DNA from: Littorina saxatilis
Lineage: Eukaryota; Mollusca; Gastropoda; Littorinimorpha; Littorinidae
Assembly (NCBI RefSeq): GCF_037325665.1
Contig: NC_090247.1
Location: forward strand, 18,811,797-18,875,796
Reading direction: 5' to 3'
DNA: 64,000 bases
Under the pieces are notes generated by a model. That model was not told where the DNA came from. It did no database searches and was given only the letters and a program-made list of their open reading frames with translations. Position numbers and translations under genes: made by a program. Each line of letters starts with the position of its first letter. The stretch's first letter is position 1. Positions 54,987-64,000 of the stretch are shown here, one piece after another.

Positions 54987-55294
54987 ACCGGCACGGTTGG
55001 CCTAGTGGTAAGGCGTCCGCCCCGTGATCGGGAGGTCGTGGGTTCGAACCCCGGCCGGGTCATACCTAAGACTTTAAAATTGGCAATCTAGTGGCTGCTC
55101 CGCCTGGCGTCTGGCATTATGGGGTTAGTGCTAGGACTGGTTGGTCCGGTGTCAGAATAATGTGACTGGGTGAGACATGAAGCCTGTGCTGCGACTTCTG
55201 TCTTGTGTGTGGCGCACGTTAAATGTCAAAGCAGCACCGCCCTGATATGGCCCTTCGTGGTCGGCTGGGCGTTAAGCAAACAAACAAACAAACA
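54987..55294 (+). mobile_element. tRNA-derived SINE, full length, in LINE C
   Basis: Head ACCGGCACGGTTGGCCTAGT with A box and GGGTTCGAACCCC B box; body with GGCTGCTCCGCCTGGCG and GATATGGCCCTTCGTGGTCG; tail (AAAC)n. Target duplication AATTAAAAGAG at 54976-54986 and 55295-55305. Same family as 62681-62994 and the two truncated copies in the LINE ORF1s. Confidence 0.95.
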
Positions 55295-55442
55295 AATTAA
55301 AAGAGCAACTCCCCCAGACGTGTTATTGTCTGAATGGTTTCGAAAAACATTGTATCCAGATACATTAAAATCTTTGTTTGGCTTCAGCATTGTTTCCTGT
55401 AATGCTGTAGCAACAGGATGAAATTTGTGTAAAAGTAGACAT

Positions 55443-55852
55443 CAATCAATCAATCAATCAATGAGGCTTATATCGCGCATATTCCGTGGGTACAGTTCTA
55501 GGCGCTCTGCAGTGATGCCGTGTGAGATGAAATTTTATACGGCCAGTAGATTGCAGCCATGTCGGCGCATATTTACCTTTCACGGCCTTATTCCAAGTCA
55601 CACGGGTATGGTAGACAATTATTAACTGTGCCTAAGCAATTTTGCCAGGAAAGACCCTTTTGTCAATCGTGGGATCTTTAACGTGCACACCCAATGTAGT
55701 ATACACGGGGTGGTTCGGACACCGAAGAGAGTCTGCACACAAAGTTGACTCTGTGAAATAAATTTCCGCCGAACCTGGGATCGAACTCGCGCTGACAGCG
55801 GCCAACTGAATACAAATCCAGCGCGCTACCAACTGAGCTATATCCCCGCCCC
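55443..55852 (-). mobile_element. tRNA-derived SINE, second family, in LINE C
   Basis: Minus strand: A box TAGCTCAGTTGGTAGCG, B box AGTTCGATCCCAGG, body, and (ATTG)n tail at the left. Duplication GACAT at 55438-55442 and 55853-55857. Full length at 410 bp. Confidence 0.9.
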
Positions 55853-55925
55853 GACATAATTCTTCATAGTTAGCTTGGACCCCTCTACAATTCCATTGAA
55901 TAAAATTGGCTATGTTTGTTTAGTT

Positions 55926-57290
55926 TTAAGAAGTTTCTGCCTCCATGCGCTCATCGTCGGATAAACTCCCAAAACGATTGTGAAGAGCGATGGGATTCAT
56001 CTCCATTTTTGGAGTGCGAGGCGATTTTGGAGGTAGAGTAACTTTTTTCTTGTCCAGAGGTGTTCGTGGTGTGGATTGCTTAAGGTCCACTACCTCAACG
56101 GCCCCCTTGGTGTGAGTTGCCCTGTGAACGGGCTTTTTGGTTGGGGTGGTGAAGCAAACCTCACCAGGAGACCCCACAGGGTCTCCAGTCGGGATAGCCC
56201 CACCTGTGCTTTCTTCTGTCTGTGTACAAATACTATTTCTTGTTTGTTTGCTTAACGCCCAGCCGACCACGAAGGGCCATATCAGGGCGGTACTATTTCT
56301 TGTGGGCTCTGTCCTTTTCAACATGGACGGGCCTGCCTGGACACCCACAGACCTATATGTAATACTGGTCTGGGTGGTTGTTGCCTTTGTTGTAGGTCTT
56401 TGACTGACTGCTGTCGCAAAACTTTTCTGGAAGGAAAAAACATTCGTTTTTTCTACCTCCTTCCTGGCGTCTGAGAAAGACATCTTTTTCTCCGTTTTTG
56501 TTTTTTGGATGGCCTGTTCAAACTTATACTTTGGACACTCTCTGGAGGACGGGGAATGGTTTCCCTTACAGTTTGTGCAGGTGGGTGGTGATGTACAGGA
56601 TCCTTCGTGAGGATCCCCGCCACACCTCTCGCACACTGCCTTTTGTTTTCATCCAACCTTTGAGTGGCCAAATCTTTGACACTGGAAGCATCTCATCGGT
56701 GATGGTATGTACAACGTCACTCTGATTTGAACAAATCCCACTTTTACTTTCTCATGGATGTTTGGCGTGCAGAAAGTGACGAAAAGGGTGTAGGTGGGCA
56801 CTCTGATATCGCCCTTTCTGATCGACACCCGGTACACGTCAATAACACCTTGATCCTTCAGACCTTCTTTGATTTCAGCCTCACTGAGGCCCTCCAGCTC
56901 TCGGCATCGGATGACCCCTTTGCTGGTGTTCAGGCCTCTGTGAGGACTGACCTTGACCGGTCTATCCACAAACTTTTGTCCATTCATCCTGAGAAGTCCA
57001 TCTGATGCCTTTTTTGAAGGACATTCAATCAGTAGAGAACCATTTCGAAGCCTCTCAATGTTCTCTATCGTTGACGATACTCCTGCAATAACCTTCTGTA
57101 TCGCAAAAGGCGAAAGTTTTGAAATGGGCTGTGCCTCATCTGCTGTCTCAACAACAATGAAACGGGGCCAGGCCTCGCTGATGTTATTCTTTGTTGCTCT
57201 GACTCGGACTTCATCGTCAAAGTAAGAGTTAACGCAGTATCTTCGTTTGTTCCTGTTTTGGGGCTTTGAAAAAGAAAAAGAAGAAGTGAT
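55926..57290 (-). pseudogene. LINE C ORF1
   Basis: Same protein as copy A ORF1 with two CCHC fingers intact (CERCGGDPHEGSC, CTNCKGNHSPSSREC). The first finger is cut by a frame change near 56650, and the usual start ATG reads ATC (ADITSSFSF). A 48 bp SINE fragment plus its duplication adds 20 codons in frame. One GEVCFTTP unit. Confidence 0.85.
56243..56290 (-). mobile_element. 48 bp truncated SINE in LINE C ORF1
   Basis: GCTTAACGCCCAGCCGACCA, GAAGGGCCATATCAGGGCGG; duplication TACTATTTCTTG at 56231-56242 and 56291-56302. Confidence 0.9.
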
Positions 57291-58064
57291 GTCTGCAGCG
57301 TTTGTCTTCATCACATCTGATCCCCACCCACCACGGAGCCCAACAAGGGGACGCTTAGGTGGAGCGGTTATCCAACTCCAAAGCGCCAAGGATACAGATG
57401 GATATACGCGGCGATAAGAGGAAACATATGGTATAAATCTGTAGTGGGAGATTTAACTCTTTCCAAGCGGAAACGTGTTAGGTAACAACTTGGCATAATG
57501 TTCGTCCTGACTACCGCCGCCCCCTCCTACCGCCGCTTGCTCCTTCAGCCAGAGGTCCGAAGCAATATGTTCATGACATATACCCAGTCTTGACCAGCCG
57601 ATTGATTAAAGCGGGTAAGCCTTCTTCAACCTCCTGTCTTAGATAAAGACTGGGCCTAAATGATGTGTTGGCGCTACAAAGTCGCAACTAAGTAGACCCC
57701 TCAATCATCAGGTCACCAGCCCAAACCGGTACAGGTCGCAGCGCACGGCAAACACGCTGGATCGTAAGGAGACCACAAAGAAATAAGGATGTGGAAAAGA
57801 AGACTTTTGGTAAGTGAAATAAAGGTGATGAATCCAGTCAGGTAGAACTAAGACAACAAGAAAGGAATCGGAAAACTGCAGGGAATAGTAGGGAGAGTTT
57901 TCTTGGAAGGAAATATAGGTGAAAGGACTGGTAAGGCAGAAATAAGACAAAATAAGAGAAGTAAAGGGGTGGGGTAGCTTAGTGGAAACACTCCCGCCGC
58001 GTGAAGGCGACCCCATGGGAGCTCGTGTGGAAGAAAACGTCTGTCACACGACCAAGTCTGAATA

Positions 58065-58690
58065 GCAGGTACTGTTACACGACCAAGTCGGAATAGCATT
58101 TATGTCTCACAGCTTCAACAGAGGAGGGAACAACCACGTTTTGCGTACTTAAGCTTGACAAACCTAAACACAGGAGCAGCCATTGTGGAGAGATCTATTT
58201 TTTGACGGAAGTGAACGAACAACTATGAATGACGTCTCGGTATATGTGAATTACGTCACAGTCATCGTCACAGTCTGTATCTTTTGAAGCATCGCATTCT
58301 TCATGACGTCTTTCTGTGTCTGCATCCGCGAAATGTTTGTTCTTTTCGGGGTCTTTGTCATCTATGTTCAGAACTCTGTCCTTATTGTTTCAGACTAACA
58401 GGCCTCCTGAGCGAGCCACTTTCCAAGGGCAGCTAAATTCGCGTATGGAAACAGTACTGTCGTCTGGGATGCCGTTTTCAGTATTCTCAGCGTTGAAGAA
58501 TTTGTAAAGAGAAGAAACGATAACAGCAGGAGAAATAAAAGTCGTGTGTGCATTTTGGGGCTTTTGGAGCTTTTGGAGGGACGATTTCGAGTTTAAATCC
58601 GTTCTTGCACATGCTCCAAAGCGTGTAACATACAATCTTGCACACGTTTGCTTTAGTAGTGGCAAAGAAGGAAAGCGTGTGACATATTTA
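58065..58690 (-). mobile_element. TIR unit X2, inverted partner of X1
   Basis: Reverse complement of 50660-51275, about 95 percent alike by eye, with a 9 bp in-frame tandem gain (near 58567). Its outer end near 58690 lacks the terminal repeat. Confidence 0.75.
58395..58553 (-). CDS. Small ORF with signal-peptide-like start in unit X2
   Basis: Same 52-codon ORF as in X1, beginning MHTRLLFLLLLSFLLFTNSS and ending GKWLAQEAC. Retention in both copies while untranslated parts differ more would support coding, but the two copies may simply be young. Confidence 0.4.
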   Translation of the reverse strand: MHTRLLFLLLLSFLLFTNSSTLRILKTASQTTVLFPYANLAALGKWLAQEAC

Positions 58691-59637
58691 TATCAGTATA
58701 GCTATTCTGATCGACACGTGGGGGAATTCGGGGGCTGTGATTGGATGGTCTCTTCCGATCATCAAAGCATAATGCTACAGAAGTCGGCCATTTTTGCCAA
58801 TATCCAAAAGCATATTGGCAATAACAAAGACGCATGGTTCCGGTTTACCCATCTGTACCACACGATGTTTTAATCGACAACAGCATACACTGACAACTTG
58901 AAATTCTTCTCGGAAATGTTTTTCAGCTTTAAAAATGTCGATAGCATACCCTTTTCTGCTAACTTCCCGATGAAACAGGACTAAATCAATTATTTTCTGT
59001 CCCTAAACACCACAAAATGCCCAAAGTCGAAAGATGTAGTACAAACAGGGGAGTAAAACGGAATAGCCGTTTTTGTGTGCCTGTGTCAGTTACCGACTGA
59101 CACAAACTTTCGCATTCGGCTTTTCTTATCTCGTAACTCCACACTAAATACCCCACTTCCCCTCTGAAGTATTGATGTACAACCCATGGCACTAACATTC
59201 ATGTAGTCGTTTATAACTGAGGTTGAAAAATTCGCTTCATGACGAGACAAGTATAAATGCCATTCACCCAAACTGAAAACTTCGCTGCCGTCTGCTCGCG
59301 ATTAGCTGTTCTCTTCTCCTCCCCTTGTTGCATCCTAGTTCTTCAGTTGTTTCTAGTTTTCCGTTTATGTTGTGTTTTGGTCTTCTTCATAAGTAGTCTT
59401 TTTCAAAATTAAAAAAACTCAAACTTCTTTTTGTTGTATTCGAATGAACTAATAAAAAGCTGTTTAACAGCTGTGTTGTCAAATCGAGTTTTTTTTCCAA
59501 AGTCAGTGTGGCGCCTGCGCAAAACTAATGCGCATAAGAAACGGCGTCTGCTATCAAACCCTGAAATCAACGCATCGACGAAAAAACTGTCATTTTGTAA
59601 GTTTGGAACAACAAATCAAGGTCAGAACAGCTATATA
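58691..59637. other. Spacer without recognisable gene
   Basis: Short frames on both strands without domain or splice support. It may contain the promoter side of the gene model at 60009 if that gene extends outside its element. Confidence 0.45.
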
Positions 59638-59649
59638 CCCAATAAACAT

Positions 59650-59960
59650 GCCAGAACTGGGCCACTGCTGGCTTTTTGCTGGCAAGTTTGGTAAAGCTGG
59701 CCATAAAAAAACCAACACTGGGCCAATTATGGTTTGCCAACAAAGGCCCAGTTATGGCTTGCCATCACTGGCCCATCTCTGGCATTCCAGTAATATTGTC
59801 GGCCAGTAAAATGCCTTAATTGGCCCACTGTTGGCACGCCATTGGTGGCCCAGTGCTTGTTTGCCAGCATTGGGCCATAGGTGGCGATTTGCTGGCAATT
59901 ATAGGTGGGTTTTTGCTGGCACGCCAGCAGTGGGCCAATGCTGGATAATTGCTGGCAAGA
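59650..59960. repeat. Left subterminal array of TGGC/GCCA words
   Basis: At least a dozen copies of GCTGGC, GCCAGC or GGCCCA within 310 bp on both strands (for example TTTGCTGGCAAGTTTGG, GCCAACAAAGGCCCAG). The frames running through it are translation of the repeat. Confidence 0.85.
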
Positions 59961-60008
59961 AGATCTGCGACAGCACAGCGGTATGACTTTCTCACTTGGA
60001 GTGACGTA

Positions 60009-60194
60009 ATGTACAAACAAATGTCGAAATATCTTGACGTCACTCGTGATGATGACGCATTGTCAACTAAATCCGGCCCGCGGTGGTTCTGCAGATGTCC
60101 GGTTATTTGTTTTGCATTCAACTTCAAGGAATTTCCAAAGCACCTTCTTCGATTTCAGTACGCGTCCGATCTCCTCCGGCTAGAAGCAAGCGTG
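60009..60194 (+). CDS. Putative gene inside the TIR element, exon 1
   Basis: ATG (MYKQMSKYLDVTRDDDALST) to donor GTG|GTGAGT, 62 codons, phase 0, ending QYASDLLRLEASV. Because GATTTCAG at 60149-60156 is a fair acceptor, the true exon might begin at 60157 and the upstream ATG part be wrong. Spliced to 60674 and 61190 it gives 159 residues. No known domain. Confidence 0.4.
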
Positions 60195-60382
60195 GTGAGT
60201 TTCACAAACAGTTGTGTGAGCAGGTCGTCGCAACGGCGTTAGATCTAGTATCTTCTTGTTCTTTTCCTCCGTTGTCGGTCTTTTTTTCAACTTTCTTCTG
60301 CTGGACGTTTGAGTCAGTTCGCAAAATATAATAGACTTTAAGAAGTCGTCCTCTCTGTAAGAAAGAATCTGCGCGCGCACGC

Positions 60383-60424
<42 letters not shown>

Positions 60425-60486
60425 CCGCGCGCGCGGTTGTGTGTGTGTGTGTGTGTGTGTGCGCCCGCGCGCGCGGTTGTGTATGT

Positions 60487-60530
<44 letters not shown>
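60383..60530. repeat. (GT)n with two GCGCCCGCGCGCGCG blocks
   Basis: GT runs separated by identical GCGCCCGCGCGCGCGGTTGT blocks; intron 1 of the gene model. Confidence 0.95.
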
Positions 60531-60532
<2 letters not shown>

Positions 60533-60673
60533 CTTTTTCCTTTCTTTGTGTGATTGAGTTTGTTTTGTCTCTGTCAAAAGAAAAGCACCATAGGCATTAC
60601 CATAAGCTTACTTGTAACCAAACAAATTGCATCTTGTGAATGTTGACATTGAGTATGTGTCTATTCACTCCAG

Positions 60674-60774
60674 GACAAAGATTTGTGCAAGTGTCTGACT
60701 GCCCAACTGGATAAGATGCAGCTCGCCTGGGTCTCAGTTCCTGAGAGAAACGCAAGAGAGCTGTCCGAGACAAC
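60674..60774 (+). CDS. Putative gene inside the TIR element, exon 2
   Basis: Acceptor CTATTCACTCCAG and donor AAC|GTAAGC are both strong. The 101 nt between are open in the frame set by exon 1: DKDLCKCLTAQLDKMQLAWV, then SVPERNARELSETT. Predicted mostly helical and charged. Confidence 0.5.
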
Positions 60775-60896
60775 GTAAGCTTCGCAGGTTAGATCAAAAT
60801 ACATATTCCTGTTGACCCCTTACTTCTGCTTGGCATTTTAGTCAGTTCAGAAAATATGATAGATTACAAGAAGTCGTCCTCTCTGTGAGAATGCCT

Positions 60897-60902
60897 CTGT
60901 GT

Positions 60903-60961
<59 letters not shown>

Positions 60962-61065
60962 TGTGTGTGTGCGCGTGTGTGTGTGTGAGCGCGCGCGCGT
61001 GCGTGCGTGCGTGTGCTGTTTGCTTGCATGCCTGCGTGTATGCTTGCGTTTGTTTGGTTGTTTGG

Positions 61066-61136
<71 letters not shown>
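60897..61136. repeat. (GT)n tracts
   Basis: Two long GT runs around a GC-richer middle, in intron 2. Confidence 0.95.
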
Positions 61137-61137
<1 letters not shown>

Positions 61138-61189
61138 TATGGAATAATGAATTAAAACCAACAAAACTCGTTTGCTTTCATGTTTCAAG

Positions 61190-61382
61190 AGGTGAACGGC
61201 AGGAGGACTTGAGAGTTTCAATGGCTTACCGTAGGCTACGACGTCAGGACAAAGAAAAGAAGCGTTATCTCAACGTTGCGGATGCGAACAGAGAAATGAC
61301 AGAATCAAGACAATCCTACGGAGGTTTACTGGGAAGTGAACAAGAAACATTCCTGCTTTTGGTCATCATGTCTCGAGTGTGA
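61190..61382 (+). CDS. Putative gene inside the TIR element, exon 3 (terminal)
   Basis: Acceptor TTTCATGTTTCAAG. Split codon AC|A keeps the frame: GERQEDLRVSMAYRRLRRQD, then KEKKRYLNVADANREM, ending VIMSRV and TGA. Very basic helix RRLRRQDKEKKR, possibly nucleic-acid binding or a nuclear signal. AATAAA 19 bp after the stop (61401-61406) supports a transcript end. Either the element's own gene or a captured host gene. Confidence 0.5.
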
Positions 61383-61400
61383 AATTTAGAACGCTGTACA

Positions 61401-61406
61401 AATAAA
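61401..61406 (+). promoter_or_regulatory. Poly(A) signal AATAAA
   Basis: Lies directly after the exon 3 stop; a second overlapping AATAAA follows. Confidence 0.5.
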
Positions 61407-61914
61407 ATAAAACAGTGAGCAACTGAAAACAAAGCGTACGTTTCTGTAATGTTTCGGTAATGAGTCGTTGCTGTTTGGAAGCTTTACATTTGTTTTGTTT
61501 TTAATATATATTACTGTATTGTTGTTGTGCCCGCTATAACTGCGTTGATGACGATATTCTGTCAAAACCACTGCCTTTACTTGCCAGATAAGTTACACGA
61601 CAAATGTGATTAGCATTTCAATTGCATTTTACTGATGAATTTGATAATTACGCATATGCATATTGCTAATGTACAGCTTGACAGCATTGCCCTTTGCTTT
61701 ATTTGCGCACGTCTTGCCGCCAGCATGGGTTGAAAAGTCCATTGATGTGCTGTGTTTTGTTATTGTTATTACATTCACAGTAAAAAATGACAAAACAAAG
61801 CATATTTATAGACTTCTAACAACCATCTATGGGCTAACAAGACTGTGCAGATCGAGTACATGAATAGAGCCGTCATTCTATCCGAATCAGTGGTATTGGT
61901 ATATTTCCTGCAAC
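61407..61914. other. Element interior without gene
   Basis: AT-rich sequence between the poly(A) signal and the right subterminal array. Confidence 0.5.
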
Positions 61915-62049
61915 TTATTGGCATTTTGCTGGCAATGGTAAAGACAGAAATATGGCATTTTGCCGGGCCAGTTGTGGCCCGGTAATTTCAGCAGGTAAAG
62001 GGCCATTAACGGAAAATATATGGAAAAAAGTTTTTTTTTATATGGAACT

Positions 62050-62390
62050 AAAAACCTGCAAAATGCTGGCAAAATGCTGGCGAAATGCTGGCAAAATGCT
62101 GGGTTTTTGATGGCAAGCCATCAATAAGCCATCAAATAAATGATGGGTTTTTGCTGGCAAAATTCTGGCAAAATGATGGCAAGCCATCAAAAAGCCATCA
62201 AATAAATGATGGGTTTTTGCTGGCAAAATTCTGGCAAAATGATGGCAAAATGATGGCAAGCCATCAAAAAGCCATCAAATAAATGATGGGTTTTTGCTGG
62301 CAAATTGCTGGCAAATTGCTGGAAAAATGATGGCAAGCCATCAAAAAGCCAGCAAATAAATGATGGGTTTTTGCTGGCAAAGTGCTGGCT
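62050..62390. repeat. Right subterminal tandem array, ~65-80 bp unit
   Basis: About four units of the pattern GATGGCAAGCCATCAAAAAG, CCATCAAATAAATGATGGG, TTTTTGCTGGCAAAAT, with small length changes. GATGGC/GCCATC words form hairpins within each unit. Confidence 0.9.
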
Positions 62391-62547
62391 TGCCAGTGAT
62401 GGCCCATCAATTTGCCAATGTGCATACGGGTAATATGCCAGCATTGGGCCATAGGTGGGCCTTTGATGGCAGTAGTTCTGGCAACTGGCATTGCCATCAA
62501 AACGCCAGCAGTGGCCCAGTTCTGGCATGTTTATTGGGATAATCGCT

Positions 62548-62679
62548 ATTGTGTTTTCAGCGTAGCAATAAGGTCCGATATTTAGACTTGAACAAGTATA
62601 ATGCGACTCGTCTTCGACTCGTCGGCATCAGTTATACTTGTCTAAATATCGGACCCTATTGCTACGCTGAAAGCACAAT
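62548..62679. repeat. 132 bp palindrome (hairpin element)
   Basis: Left arm ATTGTGTTTTCAGCGTAGCA through GGTCCGATATTTAGAC mirrors the right arm ending GCTACGCTGAAAGCACAAT, with an inner GACTCGTCTTCGACTCGTC. It begins 9 bp after the 2.9 kb element and is abutted on the right by a SINE. Confidence 0.9.
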
Positions 62680-62680
62680 G

Positions 62681-62994
62681 TTTGTTTGTTTGTTTGTTTG
62701 CTTAACGCCCAGCCGACCACGAAGGGCCATATCAGGGCGGTGCCGGCCGCTTTGACATATAACGTGCGCCACACACAAGACAGAAGTCGCAGCACAGGCT
62801 TCATGTCTCACCCAGTCACATTATTCTGACACCGGACCAACCAGTCCTAGCACTAACCCCATAATGCCAGACGCCAGGCGGAGCAGCCACTAGATTGCCA
62901 AATTTAAAGTCTTAGGTATGACACGGCCGGGGTTCGAACCCACGACCTCCCGATCACGGGGCGGACGCCTCATCACTAGGCCAACCGTGCCGGT
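62681..62994 (-). mobile_element. tRNA-derived SINE, full length
   Basis: Reverse copy of the 54987-55294 SINE with (TTTG)n at its left, the B box complement GGGGTTCGAACCC and the head complement GGCCAACCGTGCCGGT. Flanks ACAAT and ACAAC suggest a short duplication. Confidence 0.9.
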
Positions 62995-63002
62995 ACAACA
63001 AT

Positions 63003-63572
63003 AGCTGTTAATGTTTTTGGAATCAGAAAATGATGAAAAATAAGATGAAATTATTATAAAAAAATAATTTTAATTACAATTTTCTGATTTTTAATGATCA
63101 AAGTCATTGGTTTTGCATTTCAGCCAGGAGGCTTACAAATTATTTAATGACTTGGATCATTAAAAATCGGAAAATTGTAATCAAAATTATTTTTTTTATA
63201 AAAAGTCCGGCCTTTGTCGAAGATTGCTTGGCCAAAATTTCAATCAACTTAATTGAAAAATGAGGGTGTGACAGTGCCGCCTCAACTTTTACGTCATCAA
63301 ACACATTTATCGAACCGTCGCGATATAACCTTGAACGGTTGAAAACGACGTTAAACACCAAATAAATAAATAAAAACATTTATCGAAAAATAAAAAATAA
63401 ACGTCTGGGGATACCATTCCCAAGAACTCTCATGTCAAGTTTCATGAAGATCGGTACAGTAGTTTACTCTGAATCGCTCTACACACACACACACACACAC
63501 ACACAGAGACACCAAGACCCTCGCCTCAATTCCCCCTATATGTTAAATCATTTAGTCAAAACTTGACTAAAT
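63003..63572 (-). mobile_element. Helentron-like repeat, 5' part, reverse orientation
   Basis: Carries the family body and, at the right, the 5' palindrome ATTTAGTCAAAACTTGACTAAAT. The 3' hairpin part is absent. A SINE tail sits inside it. Confidence 0.85.
63317..63366 (+). mobile_element. SINE 3' tail inside the Helentron-like repeat
   Basis: CGATATAACCTTGAACGGTT, AACGACGTTAAACACC and (AAAT)n, flanked by ACATTTATCGAA on both sides. Same tail as 38038-38104. Confidence 0.8.
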
Positions 63573-64000
63573 TTAAAAAAAAAGAAGAAAAAAGACCCCT
63601 CCCCTTCTATGAGAGCCTTGCAAGCAGGACAGCATTCTTGAATAATTCGGTTTGCACTGAACGCACCATTTCTGTGAACATGATGTCAAAAAGGAAATCC
63701 CGATTGACTCGTCAATGTAAATACAACTGATATAAATATATCTGACGAAAGCGCATCTGACGACACAGCATAATCATTTGCATACCCTCTACGTTGTGTC
63801 ACTACAAGGTAAGCTGTTATTAATTTACTGTACAGGCACTCTCTTAACCTTATTCTGTTTATCTTAAACAGCAGTATGCTACTAACATGCTTAGCTACAC
63901 AATTTTCTGTCACTGACCTGACATTGTTTGGCTGGATACGGGATAAAAGGACAAACTCGAGCAGAATAACCCAGCGGCAGCCATTGCCTGTACTGTCATG
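63573..64000. other. Spacer at the window end
   Basis: No recognisable feature. Confidence 0.5.

Larger units (their letters stand above)
51516..55919 (-). pseudogene. LINE C ORF2
   Basis: All domains recognisable: endonuclease LMGDFNAHSPLWG, reverse transcriptase FFDLEKAYDTTWKHGIL and SLFVDDFALCVRG, RNase H WVPSHVGIRGNSAADQA, Cys tail. The frame is broken at about six places, among them near 54070, 53570, 53270, 52378 and 51870, and by two SINEs in the N-terminal endonuclease. It keeps the 16 bp that copy A lost, so it shows the ancestral frame there. Confidence 0.9.
51353..58021 (-). mobile_element. I-type LINE, copy C, with three SINE insertions
   Basis: 13 bp target duplication CTCGTGTGGAAGA (51340-51352, 58022-58034). 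6.67 kb including SINEs at 54987-55294, 55443-55852 and 56243-56290. Same family and orientation as A and B, with full-length 5' UTR as in A. It split unit X1. Confidence 0.95.
50550..58064 (+). mobile_element. TIR unit X1, split by LINE C
   Basis: The left end TATTCAGACTTTGTCGTGTG... is mirrored by 58035-58064 plus 51258-51352, giving ~100 bp inverted ends once LINE C is set aside. The end region also contains a hairpin (TAACGAAGCCGTCAGG). If TA is the duplicated target, the element is 50552-58062 and Tc1/mariner-like in size class, about 0.85 kb. It holds a small ORF but no transposase. A second copy (X2) lies in inverted orientation just right of it. Confidence 0.65.
59638..62538 (+). mobile_element. 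2.9 kb TIR element with subterminal repeat arrays and an internal spliced gene
   Basis: Both ends carry the same 35 bp without mismatch, starting CCCAATAAACATGCCAGAAC. The trinucleotide ATA flanks both sides (59635-59637, 62539-62541). Inside each end are arrays of short words built from GCTGGC/GCCAGC and GGGCCA (59650-59960 and 61915-62520). Such arrays usually bind a transposase. The middle holds a three-exon gene model and two GT tracts. No known transposase motif is seen, so the superfamily is unassigned. Confidence 0.75.

Noticed and set aside
59727-60127. Minus-strand ORFs with repeated GPLLACQQ-type words
   Set aside because: Translations of the subterminal GCTGGC/GGGCCA array.

Overview
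The window looks like nuclear DNA of a marine gastropod. The basis is the dense mix of AT-rich spacers, long (GT)n/(GA)n tracts, tRNA-derived SINEs and I-like LINEs. A ~0.9 kb interspersed repeat that begins ACATTTAGTCAAG and ends in a TCGC-CTTAC-GCGA hairpin is, from memory and unchecked, typical of periwinkles (Littorina). No bacterial or organellar genes are seen. Most of the sequence is mobile elements nested in each other, with a few small spliced genes between them.

Region 1-9.2 kb: a LINE on the minus strand is split by a ~7.0 kb insertion (614-7622). The insertion has ~50 bp terminal inverted repeats and an exact TTAA target duplication, and removing it restores the LINE reading frame. 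Nested inside it are palindromic copies of the 0.9 kb repeat, a foldback element carrying a SINE, and a transposon-like unit (2808-5881). That unit has 543 bp inverted repeats around one intact 588-residue ORF. The protein has FEN1/XPG-like (PIN-fold) acidic motifs and a C-terminal cysteine cluster, and it is the best candidate here for a poorly described mobile system.

Region 9.2-28.4 kb: spacer, a diverged tandem duplication (about 11.1-16.8 kb) in which each copy has caught different insertions, a decayed mariner-like element and a TA-flanked MITE. A two-exon gene (19298-22543, 110 residues) carries a Helentron-like element and a LINE fragment in its intron. A first coding exon lies on the minus strand at 27 kb beside a CRE-like palindrome.

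Region 28.4-58.7 kb: a fossil Ty3/Gypsy LTR element (29119-36936), holding a 6.06 kb I-type LINE (copy A) with a 12 bp target duplication. Copies B (39.4-45.7 kb) and C (51.4-58.0 kb) of the same LINE lie in the same orientation, each broken by later SINE or Helentron-like insertions. A two-coding-exon gene (45901-47657, 80 residues) lies after copy B. Copy C sits inside a pair of inverted repeat units that each keep a small signal-peptide-like ORF.

Region 58.7-64 kb: a 2.9 kb element (59638-62538) with perfect 35 bp inverted repeats and dense subterminal repeat arrays surrounds what looks like a three-exon gene with a poly(A) signal. It is followed by a 132 bp palindrome, a full SINE and a reversed copy of the 0.9 kb repeat.

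There is no operon-like logic. The insertions give a relative order: tandem duplication before the 11.8 kb repeat copy; LTR element before LINE A; inverted units before LINE C, and LINE C before its SINEs. All gene models are read by eye from splice signals and open frames.
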